A stretch of 14,277 nt of DNA from assembly GCA_002344825.1 (NCBI GenBank), contig DDUN01000019.1, forward strand, positions 1 through 14,277. The letters are read 5' to 3'. The stretch comes from Candidatus Multiplicimicrobium inquinatum (lineage in GTDB: Bacteria > Omnitrophota > Omnitrophia > Omnitrophales > Aquincolibacteriaceae). The number at the start of each line of letters is the position of its first letter. The first letter of the stretch is position 1. Positions 7,114 through 13,770 of the stretch are shown here, piece by piece. The position numbers were made by a program, and so were the translations under genes. The notes beneath the pieces were generated by a model. The model was not told the origin of the DNA. It searched no databases and saw nothing but the letters and a program-made list of their open reading frames with translations.

Positions 7114-7561
7114 TCCTGTTACCAACGGGCATCTCGACCTGATTCAAAGAGCCTTAAAACTCTTTGATGAAGTGATTGTTCTTGTCGCTGCGAACGCAGA
7201 AAAAAACTCCCTCTTTACACCAGAGGAGAGAGTTGCGTTTTTGAGGCGTGCCCTGAAAGGGTGTCAGGGTGTTAAAGTTCAGGCTTTTGAAGGTTTGACG
7301 GTTCGCTTTGCTGAAAAGCATGGCGCTAAAGCACTTGTGCGTGGAATTCGGGCGACTTCGGACTTTGACTATGAATTTCAAATGGCGCTGACCAACCGCC
7401 GTTTAGCCCGCAAAGTCGATACGGTTTTTTTAATGCCGTCCGAGTCGCATTTTTATTTGTCGTCGCGGTTGATTAAAGAAATAGCCGCTTTGCACGGAGA
7501 TGTTTCCGGTTATGTTCCGAAATTTGTGGAGCAGGAACTTCGCCGGCGATTTGGATTTTAA
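7076..7561 (+). CDS. coaD: Phosphopantetheine adenylyltransferase
   Basis: This enzyme couples 4'-phosphopantetheine with ATP to give dephospho-CoA, the penultimate step of coenzyme A synthesis, and so supplies the CoA that donates the ACP prosthetic group and forms malonyl-CoA used by the downstream fab genes. The nucleotidyltransferase signature TNGH (16-19) follows YPGSFDP, and the second nucleotide motif SSRLIKE is at 129-135. The ALVRGIRATSDFDYE segment, which binds substrate, is intact. The open frame extends left to 6959, but the ATG at 7076 is the last one before YPGSFDP and gives 161 residues, the normal family size. This creates a 38-base overlap with rsmD, so translation is probably coupled. 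No strong ribosome site is visible (TGGACG only). The call is firm. Confidence 0.96.
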   Translation: MSKRRAIYPGSFDPVTNGHLDLIQRALKLFDEVIVLVAANAEKNSLFTPEERVAFLRRALKGCQGVKVQAFEGLTVRFAEKHGAKALVRGIRATSDFDYEFQMALTNRRLARKVDTVFLMPSESHFYLSSRLIKEIAALHGDVSGYVPKFVEQELRRRFGF

Positions 7562-7582
7562 GAGTACGGAAGTAATTGAGAT

Positions 7583-8014
7583 ATGAAGATTCGCGTAGCC
7601 TCGTATAAAGAGGGCGTTCCGGCCGAGTTGCGCTATCAGTGTGTTGCGGCTGATCTTGACGTTGCTTTTGATGATATGCGGTTTATGACACCGATTGATT
7701 TGGAGGGTACTGTTGAACGCGAAAAGAAAACGTTGCGTTTTTATGGGGTGGCGACAGCTCAAATTGTTCGGGTTTGCGGACGTACGCTTGTTGAAGTTCC
7801 GGAAAATTGGTCGGTCGGCTTTGATTGGTTTTTTGAAACCGAAAATGCCGAGTTTGTTGAGACTGACGGAGAATTGCGCGAGTTGATTATTTTGGATCAC
7901 CCGATGGTTTTTCGCGCGCCCGAAGCCGATAAGCCGGTGGAATACAGTGATCCCGAGGTTAAGAAGAAAAGTCCGTTTGAAGAATTGAAAAAGCAGATTA
8001 AACCCAAAAAATAA
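7583..8014 (+). CDS. DUF177/YceD-family protein, likely 23S rRNA accumulation protein
   Basis: This is a 143-residue member of the DUF177 (YceD) family, whose gene almost always precedes rpmF, as here. In E. coli and plants the family is linked to 23S rRNA accumulation; the exact mechanism is not settled. Visible features are the YRCV-like strand region (LRYQCVAADLDV), a central VCGRTLVEVP segment where many relatives have a C-x2-C pair, an acidic middle, and the C-terminal IILDHP...DPEV.KKSPFEELKKQIK tail that resembles the D-P-x...F..L..LK ending of the family. Only one Cys of the usual metal-like pair is present in the VCGRT segment, so metal binding is unlikely. GGAAG at 7568-7572 supports the ATG at 7583. 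The assignment rests on motif traces plus the position next to rpmF. Confidence 0.8.
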   Translation: MKIRVASYKEGVPAELRYQCVAADLDVAFDDMRFMTPIDLEGTVEREKKTLRFYGVATAQIVRVCGRTLVEVPENWSVGFDWFFETENAEFVETDGELRELIILDHPMVFRAPEADKPVEYSDPEVKKKSPFEELKKQIKPKK

Positions 8015-8020
8015 AGTTTG

Positions 8021-8046
8021 TTGCGATTGCGCGCGGCGCAGAGCAA
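8021..8046 (-). repeat. Hairpin repeat copy 3 (DUF177-rpmF gap, inverted)
   Basis: Read on the minus strand, this copy has outer arms TTGC/GCAA, an internal loop of TC on one side and ATC on the other, inner arms TGCGC/GCGCA and the loop CGC. On the plus strand the inner arms are 8028-8032 and 8036-8040. This is the same plan as the copies by pgk, in the opposite direction. As it lies just ahead of rpmF it could also fold in the rpmF leader. Confidence 0.65.
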
Positions 8047-8073
8047 AAATAGTAAAAAAGAGGAGTAAATAAA

Positions 8074-8277
8074 ATGGCAACACCAAAAAGAAGGTCGTCG
8101 AACCGCCGTTCGGGACTTCGTCGTTCTCATCATCACGTTGCGGTTCCTGCGTATGACCGTGACCCTAAGACAGGTGAAATTACCCTTCGTCATCGCGTTT
8201 CCGCTTCGGGAACTTACCGCGGTAAGCAAGTTATGACGGTTGAAGTAAAATCCAAAGAAAAAAAGTCTGAGAAATAA
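8074..8277 (+). CDS. rpmF: 50S ribosomal protein L32, zinc-free form
   Basis: L32 is a small basic protein of the large ribosomal subunit near the exit-tunnel side. The N-terminus MATPKRRSSNRRSGLRRSHH carries the family's basic pattern, and the core reads DPKTGEITLRHRVSASGTYRGKQVM, which aligns with the zinc-free (C-minus) E. coli type [25 protein letters not shown]. No cysteine remains, so the zinc ribbon is absent. At 67 residues it is slightly longer than usual because of a Lys/Glu tail. The ATG at 8074 is preceded by AGGAG (8061-8065) with eight bases between. It sits three bases ahead of plsX, in the conserved rpmF-plsX-fab order. Confidence 0.96.
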   Translation: MATPKRRSSNRRSGLRRSHHHVAVPAYDRDPKTGEITLRHRVSASGTYRGKQVMTVEVKSKEKKSEK

Positions 8278-8280
8278 ATC

Positions 8281-9336
8281 ATGATTCGAGTTGCCGTTGA
8301 CGGAATGGGCGGAGATTACGCCCCCGAAGTAGTGGTTGCCGGAGCGGTTCAGGCCGCAAATGACTTCGAGCATATTGAAGTTGTTTTAGTTGGGCAAGAG
8401 GAGGCGCTTAAGCGCGAGCTCAAAAAGCACAAATTAGTTGGCGGAAAGCTGACGATTAAGCACGCTTCGGAAGTAGTGACCATGTCGGATACTCCGGTTG
8501 CAGCAGTCAAAAAGAAGAAAGATTCTTCGATTGCGGTTTGCATTGACCTGCTTCAAAAAAGGGAAGTCGATGCGGTTGTATCCGCCGGAAACACCGGTGC
8601 GGCAGTTGCGGGAGCGACTCTCCGTCTTGGAATGCTTAAGGGCGTAAAACGTCCGGGTATTGCCATCAGCACTCCTTCGCTTCAGGGTATGAGTGTGGTG
8701 ATGGATGTTGGCGCAAACTTAAACCCTTCTCCCAATGAATTGCTTCATTACGCGATTATGGCCAGCGTTTACTCGAAATCGATTTTCAAGAAACGGCACC
8801 CTTCCGTCGGTCTTTTAAATATCGGAGAAGAAGAATGTAAGGGGACGGATGTCATTCAGGAAGCGCATAAGCTTTTGCGTGATACCACTTCACTTAATTT
8901 TATCGGCAACATCGAAGGCCGCGATTTTTTTAACGGCAAAGCGGATTGCATTGTGTGTGATGGATTTGTCGGTAACGTTGTTCTGAAGTTGCTCGAAAGT
9001 GTGCTCGAAACCAGTAAGATTTTGGTGAAGCGCAATATGCAAAAAAATCCGCTGAGTTATGTCGGAGCTTATTTTATGAAGCCGGCGATCAAATCCGTTT
9101 TAGAAGATATTAATTACGAAGAAGCAGGCGGCGCGCCTTTGCTGGGCGTGGATGGCACTGTTATTATCGGGCATGGAATTTCTTCCGCAAAAGCCATTCG
9201 CAACGCGATTCGCAAAGGTGCTGAATTTGTATCCACTCAGGTTAACGAGCAGATAGTGGAAGTCATTGCTAATTTAAAAACCTCAGCGCCGGATTTGGCA
9301 AGCGGGGATGGAAAGAGTAATGGCGGCGCCGTATAA
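8281..9336 (+). CDS. plsX: Phosphate acyltransferase PlsX
   Basis: PlsX converts acyl-ACP to acyl-phosphate, the donor used by the membrane enzyme PlsY for the first acylation of glycerol 3-phosphate. The N-terminus VAVDGMGGDYAPEVVVAGA matches the family signature, with DGMGGD where DAMGGD is usual. Further marks are VSAGNTGAAVAGATLRLG, RPGIA, VVMDVGANLNPSP, GLLNIGEEECKGTD, GNIEGRDFFNGKADCIVCDGFVGNVVLK and the C-terminal YEEAGGAPLLGVDGTVIIGHGISSAKAIRNAI. Length (351) is normal. The ATG at 8281 begins three bases after the rpmF stop, so ribosomes probably pass from one gene to the next. The 3' end overlaps fabH. It links the fatty acid synthesis genes downstream to membrane lipid assembly. The call is firm. 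Confidence 0.97.
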   Translation: MIRVAVDGMGGDYAPEVVVAGAVQAANDFEHIEVVLVGQEEALKRELKKHKLVGGKLTIKHASEVVTMSDTPVAAVKKKKDSSIAVCIDLLQKREVDAVVSAGNTGAAVAGATLRLGMLKGVKRPGIAISTPSLQGMSVVMDVGANLNPSPNELLHYAIMASVYSKSIFKKRHPSVGLLNIGEEECKGTDVIQEAHKLLRDTTSLNFIGNIEGRDFFNGKADCIVCDGFVGNVVLKLLESVLETSKILVKRNMQKNPLSYVGAYFMKPAIKSVLEDINYEEAGGAPLLGVDGTVIIGHGISSAKAIRNAIRKGAEFVSTQVNEQIVEVIANLKTSAPDLASGDGKSNGGAV

Positions 9337-10309
9337 GGCTCGCTTCAGCGGGTTGGGGTTTTTTATTCCGCCCAAAGTTCTTACCAATTTTGATCTCGAA
9401 AAGATGGTCGAGACCACCGACGAATGGATTCGCACCCGTACCGGAATTCGTGAACGCCATGTTGCCGAAAAGGGACAATCATCCAGTGATTTAGGCCTTG
9501 AAGCCGCGAAGGCTGCGTTAGCTGATGCTAAGCTTACTCCGCAGGATTTAGACCTCATCATTGTTGCCACCATTACCCCGCATATGCTTTTTCCGTCAAC
9601 GGCATGTATTATTCAGTCAAAGTTAGGCGCACGTTGCGGCGCTTTTGACATGGCGGCCGCCTGTTCCGGTTTTCCTTATGCTGTTTCGGTTGCGGAATCA
9701 TTTATTGCCGCCGGAATTCATAAACACGTACTTGTGATTGGTTCCGAGGTTTTGTCAGGCTTCATTGATTGGAAGGATCGTTCTACATGCGTTTTGTTTG
9801 GTGATGGTGCAGGTGCGGCTGTTTTGTCGCGATCCGAAGATGGTGAGCGCGGGATTATTGCTTCTTATTTGGGGTCAGACGGAACTCAAGCGGATATTCT
9901 CAAAATTCCCGCGGGCGGCTCCGCTAATCCGACAACACCGGACACAGTGAGTCAGGGGCTGCATTATTTAAAGATGGAAGGATCTGACGTTTTTAAAGTT
10001 GCTGTGCGGACAATGGAAGAGGCTGTGCGTGAGGTGGCGCGCCGCGGCGGTATTACGGTCGAGGAAATCAACTGTCTGATTCCGCACCAAGCCAATAGCC
10101 GTATTTTGAGTGCTGTGGGCGAACGTCTGGGGATGGGACCCGATAAGGTTTATACAAACGTTGAGATTTACGGAAATATGTCGAGCGCTTCCACGGCTGT
10201 TGCGCTTTGTGAGGCGGTTCAGAAGGGACGTATTAAGTCGGGCGATTATGTCGCTTTGGTTGCATTCGGCGGCGGATTAACTTGGGCCGCAACATTGATT
10301 CGTTGGTAA
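9308..10309 (+). CDS. fabH: 3-oxoacyl-ACP synthase III (FabH)
   Basis: FabH condenses acetyl-CoA (or another short acyl-CoA) with malonyl-ACP to start fatty acid synthesis. The thiolase-fold catalytic triad is complete: Cys119 in MAAACSGF, His260 in IPHQAN and Asn290 in YGNMSSAS. The TTDEWIRTRTGIRERH start, the FGDGAGAAVL segment and the AFGGGLTWAATLIRW end are typical. Two starts are possible: ATG 9308 (333 residues, overlapping plsX by 29 bases) and ATG 9320, which begins MAAPYKARFSG and is closer to the usual N-terminus; GGAAAGAG just ahead of 9320 is a weak ribosome site, and neither start has a good one. The primer preference (straight or branched) cannot be read from the sequence by eye. 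It is followed by fabD with a short gap. Confidence 0.97.
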   Translation: MERVMAAPYKARFSGLGFFIPPKVLTNFDLEKMVETTDEWIRTRTGIRERHVAEKGQSSSDLGLEAAKAALADAKLTPQDLDLIIVATITPHMLFPSTACIIQSKLGARCGAFDMAAACSGFPYAVSVAESFIAAGIHKHVLVIGSEVLSGFIDWKDRSTCVLFGDGAGAAVLSRSEDGERGIIASYLGSDGTQADILKIPAGGSANPTTPDTVSQGLHYLKMEGSDVFKVAVRTMEEAVREVARRGGITVEEINCLIPHQANSRILSAVGERLGMGPDKVYTNVEIYGNMSSASTAVALCEAVQKGRIKSGDYVALVAFGGGLTWAATLIRW

Positions 10310-10323
10310 GGGGAGAATTTAGT

Positions 10324-11286
10324 ATGACAGAAAAGAGAATTGGTTTTTTATTCCCTGGGCAGGGCTCCCAGTTTGTGGGGATGGGGCTTTCACTTTTTAA
10401 TCAGTTTGATTCCGTAAAAGCTGTTTTCAAGAAGGCGGATGATGTTCTTGGGTACTCTATTTCCCAAATTTGCTTTGAGGGGCCGGAAGATGTTTTAACT
10501 CAGACGCTTAACGCGCAGCCCGCGATTTATGTTTGCAGTTATGCCGCACTGACCGCATTAAAAGAAAAATGGCCTTCGATCCAGCCTGCGATCGTTGCCG
10601 GACATAGCTTGGGAGAGTTTTCAGCATTGGCTGCCGCGGGTTTCTTTTCGTTTGAAGATGGTTTGCGTCTGGTTCAGGTTCGTGCCCGTGCGATGGAGAA
10701 GGCTGCTTCCCAAAATCCGGGAGCCATGGCGGCTATATTAGGGTTGGATCAATCAGGTTGCATTGAAGTCGCAAAAGAATCCGGCGCTGAGGTTGCTAAT
10801 TTTAACGCGCCCAGTCAGACTGTTTTGACCGGAACGGCCGCAGCAATTCAAAAGTCGCTGGAAATCGCCGAGAAAAAGGGCGCCAAACGCGCCATTCAGC
10901 TTAAAGTAAGCGGCGCATTTCATTCAACATTAATGAAGCAAGCCCAAGCCGATCTTGTTGCCGCGATTCAAGGAATTAAAACGAACCCTTTAGCGGCTCA
11001 GTTTATTCCCAATGTAACTGGAAAAGTAACGGGTGATACCGCTGAAATCTGTGATTTGCTGGGTCGACAGCTTGTCAGTTCTGTTTGCTGGACTGAAACG
11101 ATGGCGCAATTCTCGAAGCTGGGTTTGACTCATTTAATTGAAGTAGGGCCCGGAAAAGTTTTGAAGGGTTTGGCGAAAAGCTGTGAAGTCCCTCTTGCCG
11201 TACAAGTTTTTGGAACCGCTGAAGATGTTGAGCCATTTACGCTTGCTTTTTTAGGCTCTGCGCCTTCGGCGCAACCACAAGTTTAA
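10324..11286 (+). CDS. fabD: Malonyl-CoA:ACP transacylase with a repeat-encoded C-terminal tail
   Basis: FabD moves malonyl groups from CoA to ACP, supplying the two-carbon donor for FabH and FabF. Family residues are seen: GQGSQ with Gln13, the nucleophile Ser95 in GHSLGEFSALAAAG, Arg120 in QVRARAMEKA, His200 in SGAFHSTLM and the NFNAPSQTVLTG loop. The open frame reaches back to 10282, but AAGGGGAG (10308-10315) sits eight bases ahead of the ATG at 10324, giving 320 residues and placing GFLFPGQGSQ at the normal distance from the N-terminus. The last residues, GSAPSAQPQV, are encoded by a hairpin repeat and resemble the repeat-encoded tail of the pgk product. They lie past the conserved ferredoxin-like and hydrolase subdomains and are not expected to affect catalysis. 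fabG follows 16 bases downstream. Confidence 0.97.
   Translation: MTEKRIGFLFPGQGSQFVGMGLSLFNQFDSVKAVFKKADDVLGYSISQICFEGPEDVLTQTLNAQPAIYVCSYAALTALKEKWPSIQPAIVAGHSLGEFSALAAAGFFSFEDGLRLVQVRARAMEKAASQNPGAMAAILGLDQSGCIEVAKESGAEVANFNAPSQTVLTGTAAAIQKSLEIAEKKGAKRAIQLKVSGAFHSTLMKQAQADLVAAIQGIKTNPLAAQFIPNVTGKVTGDTAEICDLLGRQLVSSVCWTETMAQFSKLGLTHLIEVGPGKVLKGLAKSCEVPLAVQVFGTAEDVEPFTLAFLGSAPSAQPQV
11254..11276 (+). repeat. Hairpin repeat copy 4 (inside the 3' end of fabD)
   Basis: Inner arms TGCGCC (11259-11264) and GGCGCA (11268-11273) surround the loop TTC, preceded by GGCTC and followed by ACC. The outer pairing is weaker than in the pgk copies because of a C-A mismatch. It is read in the same frame as the pgk copy, giving a related SAxSxQP peptide. 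The following ACAAG also occurs after copy 5. Confidence 0.8.
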
Positions 11287-11302
11287 TCATAAGGAGCATG
11301 GA

Positions 11303-12046
11303 ATGAGTTTGAAAGATAAAGTTGCGATTGTTACGGGAGCGAGCCGCGGAATCGGCCAATCAATTGCGTTGGAACTCGCGAGACAAGGCGCAAAACTGGT
11401 TCTGTCAGCGTCCTCCGCGCCGAATTTAAAGGACACGGAAGATAAATTGCGTGATATGGGATGCTCGCATTTTATCGGTATCGCGGCCGATGTAAAAAAC
11501 GCGGAGCAAGTGCAGTCCGTGGTCAAGAATTGTATTGACACCTATGGTCGCATCGATATACTTGCGAACAACGCTGGCATAACGCGTGATAATTTGCTCG
11601 CTTTGATGAGTGAATCCGAGTGGGATGATGTCTTGGACACGAATTTAAAAAGCGCTTTTTTATTCACCAAAGCTTGCTCTCGCCCCATGATTAAGCAAAA
11701 GGGCGGTTCGATCATTAACATTTCATCGGTAGTAGGTTTGACCGGTAACGCGGGACAGGCAAACTACTCGGCGTCCAAAGCCGGGTTGATTGGTTTTACT
11801 AAATCCGTTGCTAAGGAATTAGCTAAGAAGAACGTGCGGGCAAACGTAGTAGCGCCGGGCTTTATCCGGACCAAGATGACGGATCAGTTACCCGATGAGC
11901 TTAAGCAAAAAGTGGCTGCACAAATCGCTTTAGGGCGTCTTGGTGAGCCCGAAGAGATTGCTTCGGTTGTTGCATTTTTAGCGTCTGACGCCTCCAAGTA
12001 CATGACAGGGCAAGTCCTTGTTGTAGATGGTGGTTTGGTCATCTGA
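11303..12046 (+). CDS. fabG: 3-oxoacyl-ACP reductase (FabG)
   Basis: FabG reduces 3-oxoacyl-ACP to 3-hydroxyacyl-ACP with NADPH in each elongation round. It is a classical short-chain dehydrogenase: the TGASRGIG cofactor motif (11-18), NNAG (89-92), Asn114 in LDTNLKS, Ser142 in ISSVVG, Tyr155 and Lys159 in YSASK. The VNVVAPGFIRTKMTD-like segment and the terminal TGQVLVVDGG are also typical. The spacing of the active-site residues matches E. coli FabG shifted by four. Length is 247 residues. AAGGAG (11291-11296) precedes the ATG at 11303 by six bases; an earlier ATG at 11298 in another frame gives only a two-codon reading. Its stop is followed by two hairpin repeats before acpP. The call is firm. 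Confidence 0.97.
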   Translation: MSLKDKVAIVTGASRGIGQSIALELARQGAKLVLSASSAPNLKDTEDKLRDMGCSHFIGIAADVKNAEQVQSVVKNCIDTYGRIDILANNAGITRDNLLALMSESEWDDVLDTNLKSAFLFTKACSRPMIKQKGGSIINISSVVGLTGNAGQANYSASKAGLIGFTKSVAKELAKKNVRANVVAPGFIRTKMTDQLPDELKQKVAAQIALGRLGEPEEIASVVAFLASDASKYMTGQVLVVDGGLVI

Positions 12047-12054
12047 TTTAAGTT

Positions 12055-12075
12055 GGTTCTGGGCTACGCCCAACC
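12055..12075 (+). repeat. Hairpin repeat copy 5 (fabG-acpP gap)
   Basis: Inner arms TGGGC (12060-12064) and GCCCA (12068-12072) surround the loop TAC. The outer pairing is GGT (12055-12057) with ACC (12073-12075), leaving the conserved TC as a bulge. Relative to copy 4, the variable stem pair is G-C in place of C-G. Confidence 0.8.
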
Positions 12076-12080
12076 ACAAA

Positions 12081-12101
12081 GGCTCTGAGCTTAGCTCAGC
12101 T
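12081..12101 (+). repeat. Hairpin repeat copy 6 (fabG-acpP gap)
   Basis: Inner arms TGAGC (12086-12090) and GCTCA (12094-12098) surround the loop TTA, 26 bases after copy 5. The outer pairing is GGC with GCT (one G-T pair), with the conserved TC as a bulge. The variable stem pair is A-T. A run of A, not T, follows, so this does not look like a terminator on the plus strand. Confidence 0.75.
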
Positions 12102-12157
12102 AAAAAAATTTGTTTGTTTAAATAGAACTTATAACGATTTCGCTACAAGGAGGAATC

Positions 12158-12397
12158 ATGGCTGTTGAAGACAAGATCAAGGAAATTATCGTAGAACAAC
12201 TCGGTGTGAAACCTGAGGAAGTTGTTCCTGAAGCATCCTTTGTGGATGATTTGGGTGCTGATTCTCTTGATACCGTTGAGTTGGTAATGGCATTTGAAGA
12301 AGAATTCGGAACAGAAATTCCGGACGAAGACGCCGAAAAGATCCAGTCAGTTGGCGACGCTGTTAAGTATATTGAAGAAAAGCTGGGTTCGAAGTAA
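12158..12397 (+). CDS. acpP: Acyl carrier protein
   Basis: ACP carries growing acyl chains on a phosphopantetheine arm and is the shared substrate of FabD, FabH, FabG, FabF and PlsX encoded around it. The attachment site is Ser36 in GADSLDTVELVMAFEEEFG, the classic helix II recognition region rich in acidic residues. Length (79) and the predicted four-helix layout are normal. AAGGAGG (12147-12153), the best ribosome site in the window, lies four bases ahead of the ATG at 12158, in line with the high ACP levels usual in bacteria. The stop codon TAA is in the loop of a strong terminator. The 111-base gap before it contains two hairpin repeats and AT-rich DNA but no convincing promoter (a TATAAC at 12130-12135 lacks a good -35). 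The identification is certain. Confidence 0.98.
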   Translation: MAVEDKIKEIIVEQLGVKPEEVVPEASFVDDLGADSLDTVELVMAFEEEFGTEIPDEDAEKIQSVGDAVKYIEEKLGSK

Positions 12398-12417
12398 TTC
12401 GACCCGGCTCTTTTTTT
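12381..12417 (+). terminator. Strong intrinsic terminator at the end of acpP
   Basis: The left arm (12381-12393, AGCTGGG then a bulged T then TCGAA) pairs with the right arm (12398-12409, TTCGA then CCCGGCT), giving about 12 pairs around a GTAA loop that holds most of the acpP stop codon. CT and then a run of T (12411-12417) follow. It lies between acpP and fabF and probably makes acpP mRNA more abundant than fabF mRNA. Confidence 0.85.
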
Positions 12418-12430
12418 AGAAAGAGTACTT

Positions 12431-13669
12431 ATGCGTCGTGTTGTTGTTACCGGTATTGGGATGATTACGCCCGTTGCCAATACCGCGGAAGAAACTTGGA
12501 AGGGTTTCTTGCGCGGTCAGAGCGGAACCGGCTTGTTGTCCTGTATTCCGTCCGATCCTTTTAACTCAAAAGTTGCCGCTGAAGTTAAAGGCTTTGATCC
12601 TACCGCTTATCTTTCCCCGAAGGATGCCAGAAAAACGGATCGCTTTGTCCAATTGGCGATCGCTTGTTCCAAAATGGCATTGGATGATTCCGGAATTGAT
12701 GTTTCGAAAGAGGATCCTTATCGCATTGGGACTTTAATCGGAACAGGAATCGGCGGGCTGCATACGATTGAAGCTCAGTATAAAGTGATGGTGGAAAAAG
12801 GACCGGATCGTCTTTCACCATTCACGATTCCCATGTTGATTGTCAATATGGCTCCCGGACAGGTCTCAATCACTTTTGGGTTCAAAGGTCCAAATTCCTG
12901 TGTCGCTACGGCTTGCGCGACCGGTTCAAATGCAATTGGTGACGCAATGCGTCTTATCCAGCGCGGTGACGCGGATATGATGTTTAGCGGCGGAACCGAG
13001 GCTTGTATTACGAATCTTGGGTTTGGCGGATTTGATGCTATGAAAGCACTTTCAACACATAATGATACTCCTGAAAAAGCATCCCGTCCTTTTGATAAAA
13101 CCCGCAGTGGATTTGTCATGGGAGAAGGTTGCGGAATTATGGTTTTGGAAGAGCTGCAGCATGCTCTAAAACGTAATGCAAAAATTTATGCTGAAATTGT
13201 CGGTTATGGAATGACCGCGGATGCCTATCACATCACAGGGCAGGATCCGACGGGTGAAGGTGCGATGCGCTGTATGCAGCTTGCGATTAAAGACGGCGGA
13301 TTAAAGCCGGAGGATGTGGATTACGTTAACGCGCATGGAACTTCAACTGACATTAACGATCGTTGTGAAACGCTCGCGATTAAGCGCGCGCTCAGTGAGG
13401 AGCATGCTCGTAAGATTAAAATCAGTTCGACCAAATCCATGACGGGGCATTTATTAGGTGCTGCCGGCGCTGTCGAAGCGATTGCGGGTGTTCTTGCCAT
13501 TCGTGATCAAGTTGCGCCTCCGACAATCAATTACTCAACACCCGATCCTGACTGCGATTTGAATTATGTTCCTAATGAAGCGCAGGCAGGAAAGATCGAA
13601 GTTGTTATTTCTAATTCGTTGGGTTTTGGCGGACATAACGCCTGTCTTGCTTTTCGCCGATACCGTTAG
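12431..13669 (+). CDS. fabF: 3-oxoacyl-ACP synthase II (FabF)
   Basis: FabF condenses malonyl-ACP with a growing acyl-ACP in each elongation cycle. The N-terminus RRVVVTGIGMITPV, nucleophile Cys162 in VATACATGSNAIGDA, His302 in VNAHGTSTDIND and His340 in KSMTGHLLGAAGAVEA form the Cys-His-His set of the elongating synthases and match E. coli positions 163, 303 and 340 within one residue. FDKTRSGFVMGEG and the terminal NSLGFGGHNACL are typical. Length (412) is normal. The ATG at 12431 is preceded by GAAAGAG (12419-12425) at five bases. It starts 14 bases past the U tract of the acpP terminator, so expression needs readthrough or a promoter not recognised here. It is the last gene of the fab cluster. 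Confidence 0.97.
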   Translation: MRRVVVTGIGMITPVANTAEETWKGFLRGQSGTGLLSCIPSDPFNSKVAAEVKGFDPTAYLSPKDARKTDRFVQLAIACSKMALDDSGIDVSKEDPYRIGTLIGTGIGGLHTIEAQYKVMVEKGPDRLSPFTIPMLIVNMAPGQVSITFGFKGPNSCVATACATGSNAIGDAMRLIQRGDADMMFSGGTEACITNLGFGGFDAMKALSTHNDTPEKASRPFDKTRSGFVMGEGCGIMVLEELQHALKRNAKIYAEIVGYGMTADAYHITGQDPTGEGAMRCMQLAIKDGGLKPEDVDYVNAHGTSTDINDRCETLAIKRALSEEHARKIKISSTKSMTGHLLGAAGAVEAIAGVLAIRDQVAPPTINYSTPDPDCDLNYVPNEAQAGKIEVVISNSLGFGGHNACLAFRRYR

Positions 13670-13758
13670 TCGTTTCGGCTCTGTTATTCGCGCGCCTAGG
13701 GCGGGTTAAATAAATGCTCGAAACAGAAAAATTAGATTATTAATACGAAATTTTTTAG

Positions 13759-13764
13759 TAGAAT
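13759..13764 (+). promoter_or_regulatory. Possible -10 box for a leaderless smc transcript
   Basis: TAGAAT lies six bases ahead of the smc ATG at 13771, so transcription would start at or next to the A of the start codon. No ribosome site is visible between fabF and smc. A -35 box is weak at best (TTATTA at 13737-13742, 16-base spacer). The arrangement resembles -10-adjacent leaderless genes known in Deinococcus and some other bacteria. An alternative TAATAC further left (13741-13746) would give a short leader, also without a ribosome site. Confidence 0.4.
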
Positions 13765-13770
13765 ACCCGC

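Noticed and set aside
7430..8086. A 218-codon open frame on the minus strand across coaD, DUF177 and the rpmF start.
   Set aside because: It has no family motifs and is antisense to three genes with clear or positional support. Similar minus-strand frames, such as 2676-3209, are also shadows.
12109..12135. A promoter for acpP using TATAAC at 12130-12135.
   Set aside because: The -35 candidates (TTTGTT and similar) match poorly and give spacers of 14-15 bases.
13677..13703. A possible seventh repeat copy after fabF, beginning GGCTCTG and with a nearby CGCC-TAG-GGCG hairpin.
   Set aside because: The TG is not followed by a matching stem closing with CA, and the hairpin is at the wrong distance. 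It may be a decayed copy, but it cannot be supported. The hairpin has no T tract, so it is not a convincing fabF terminator either.
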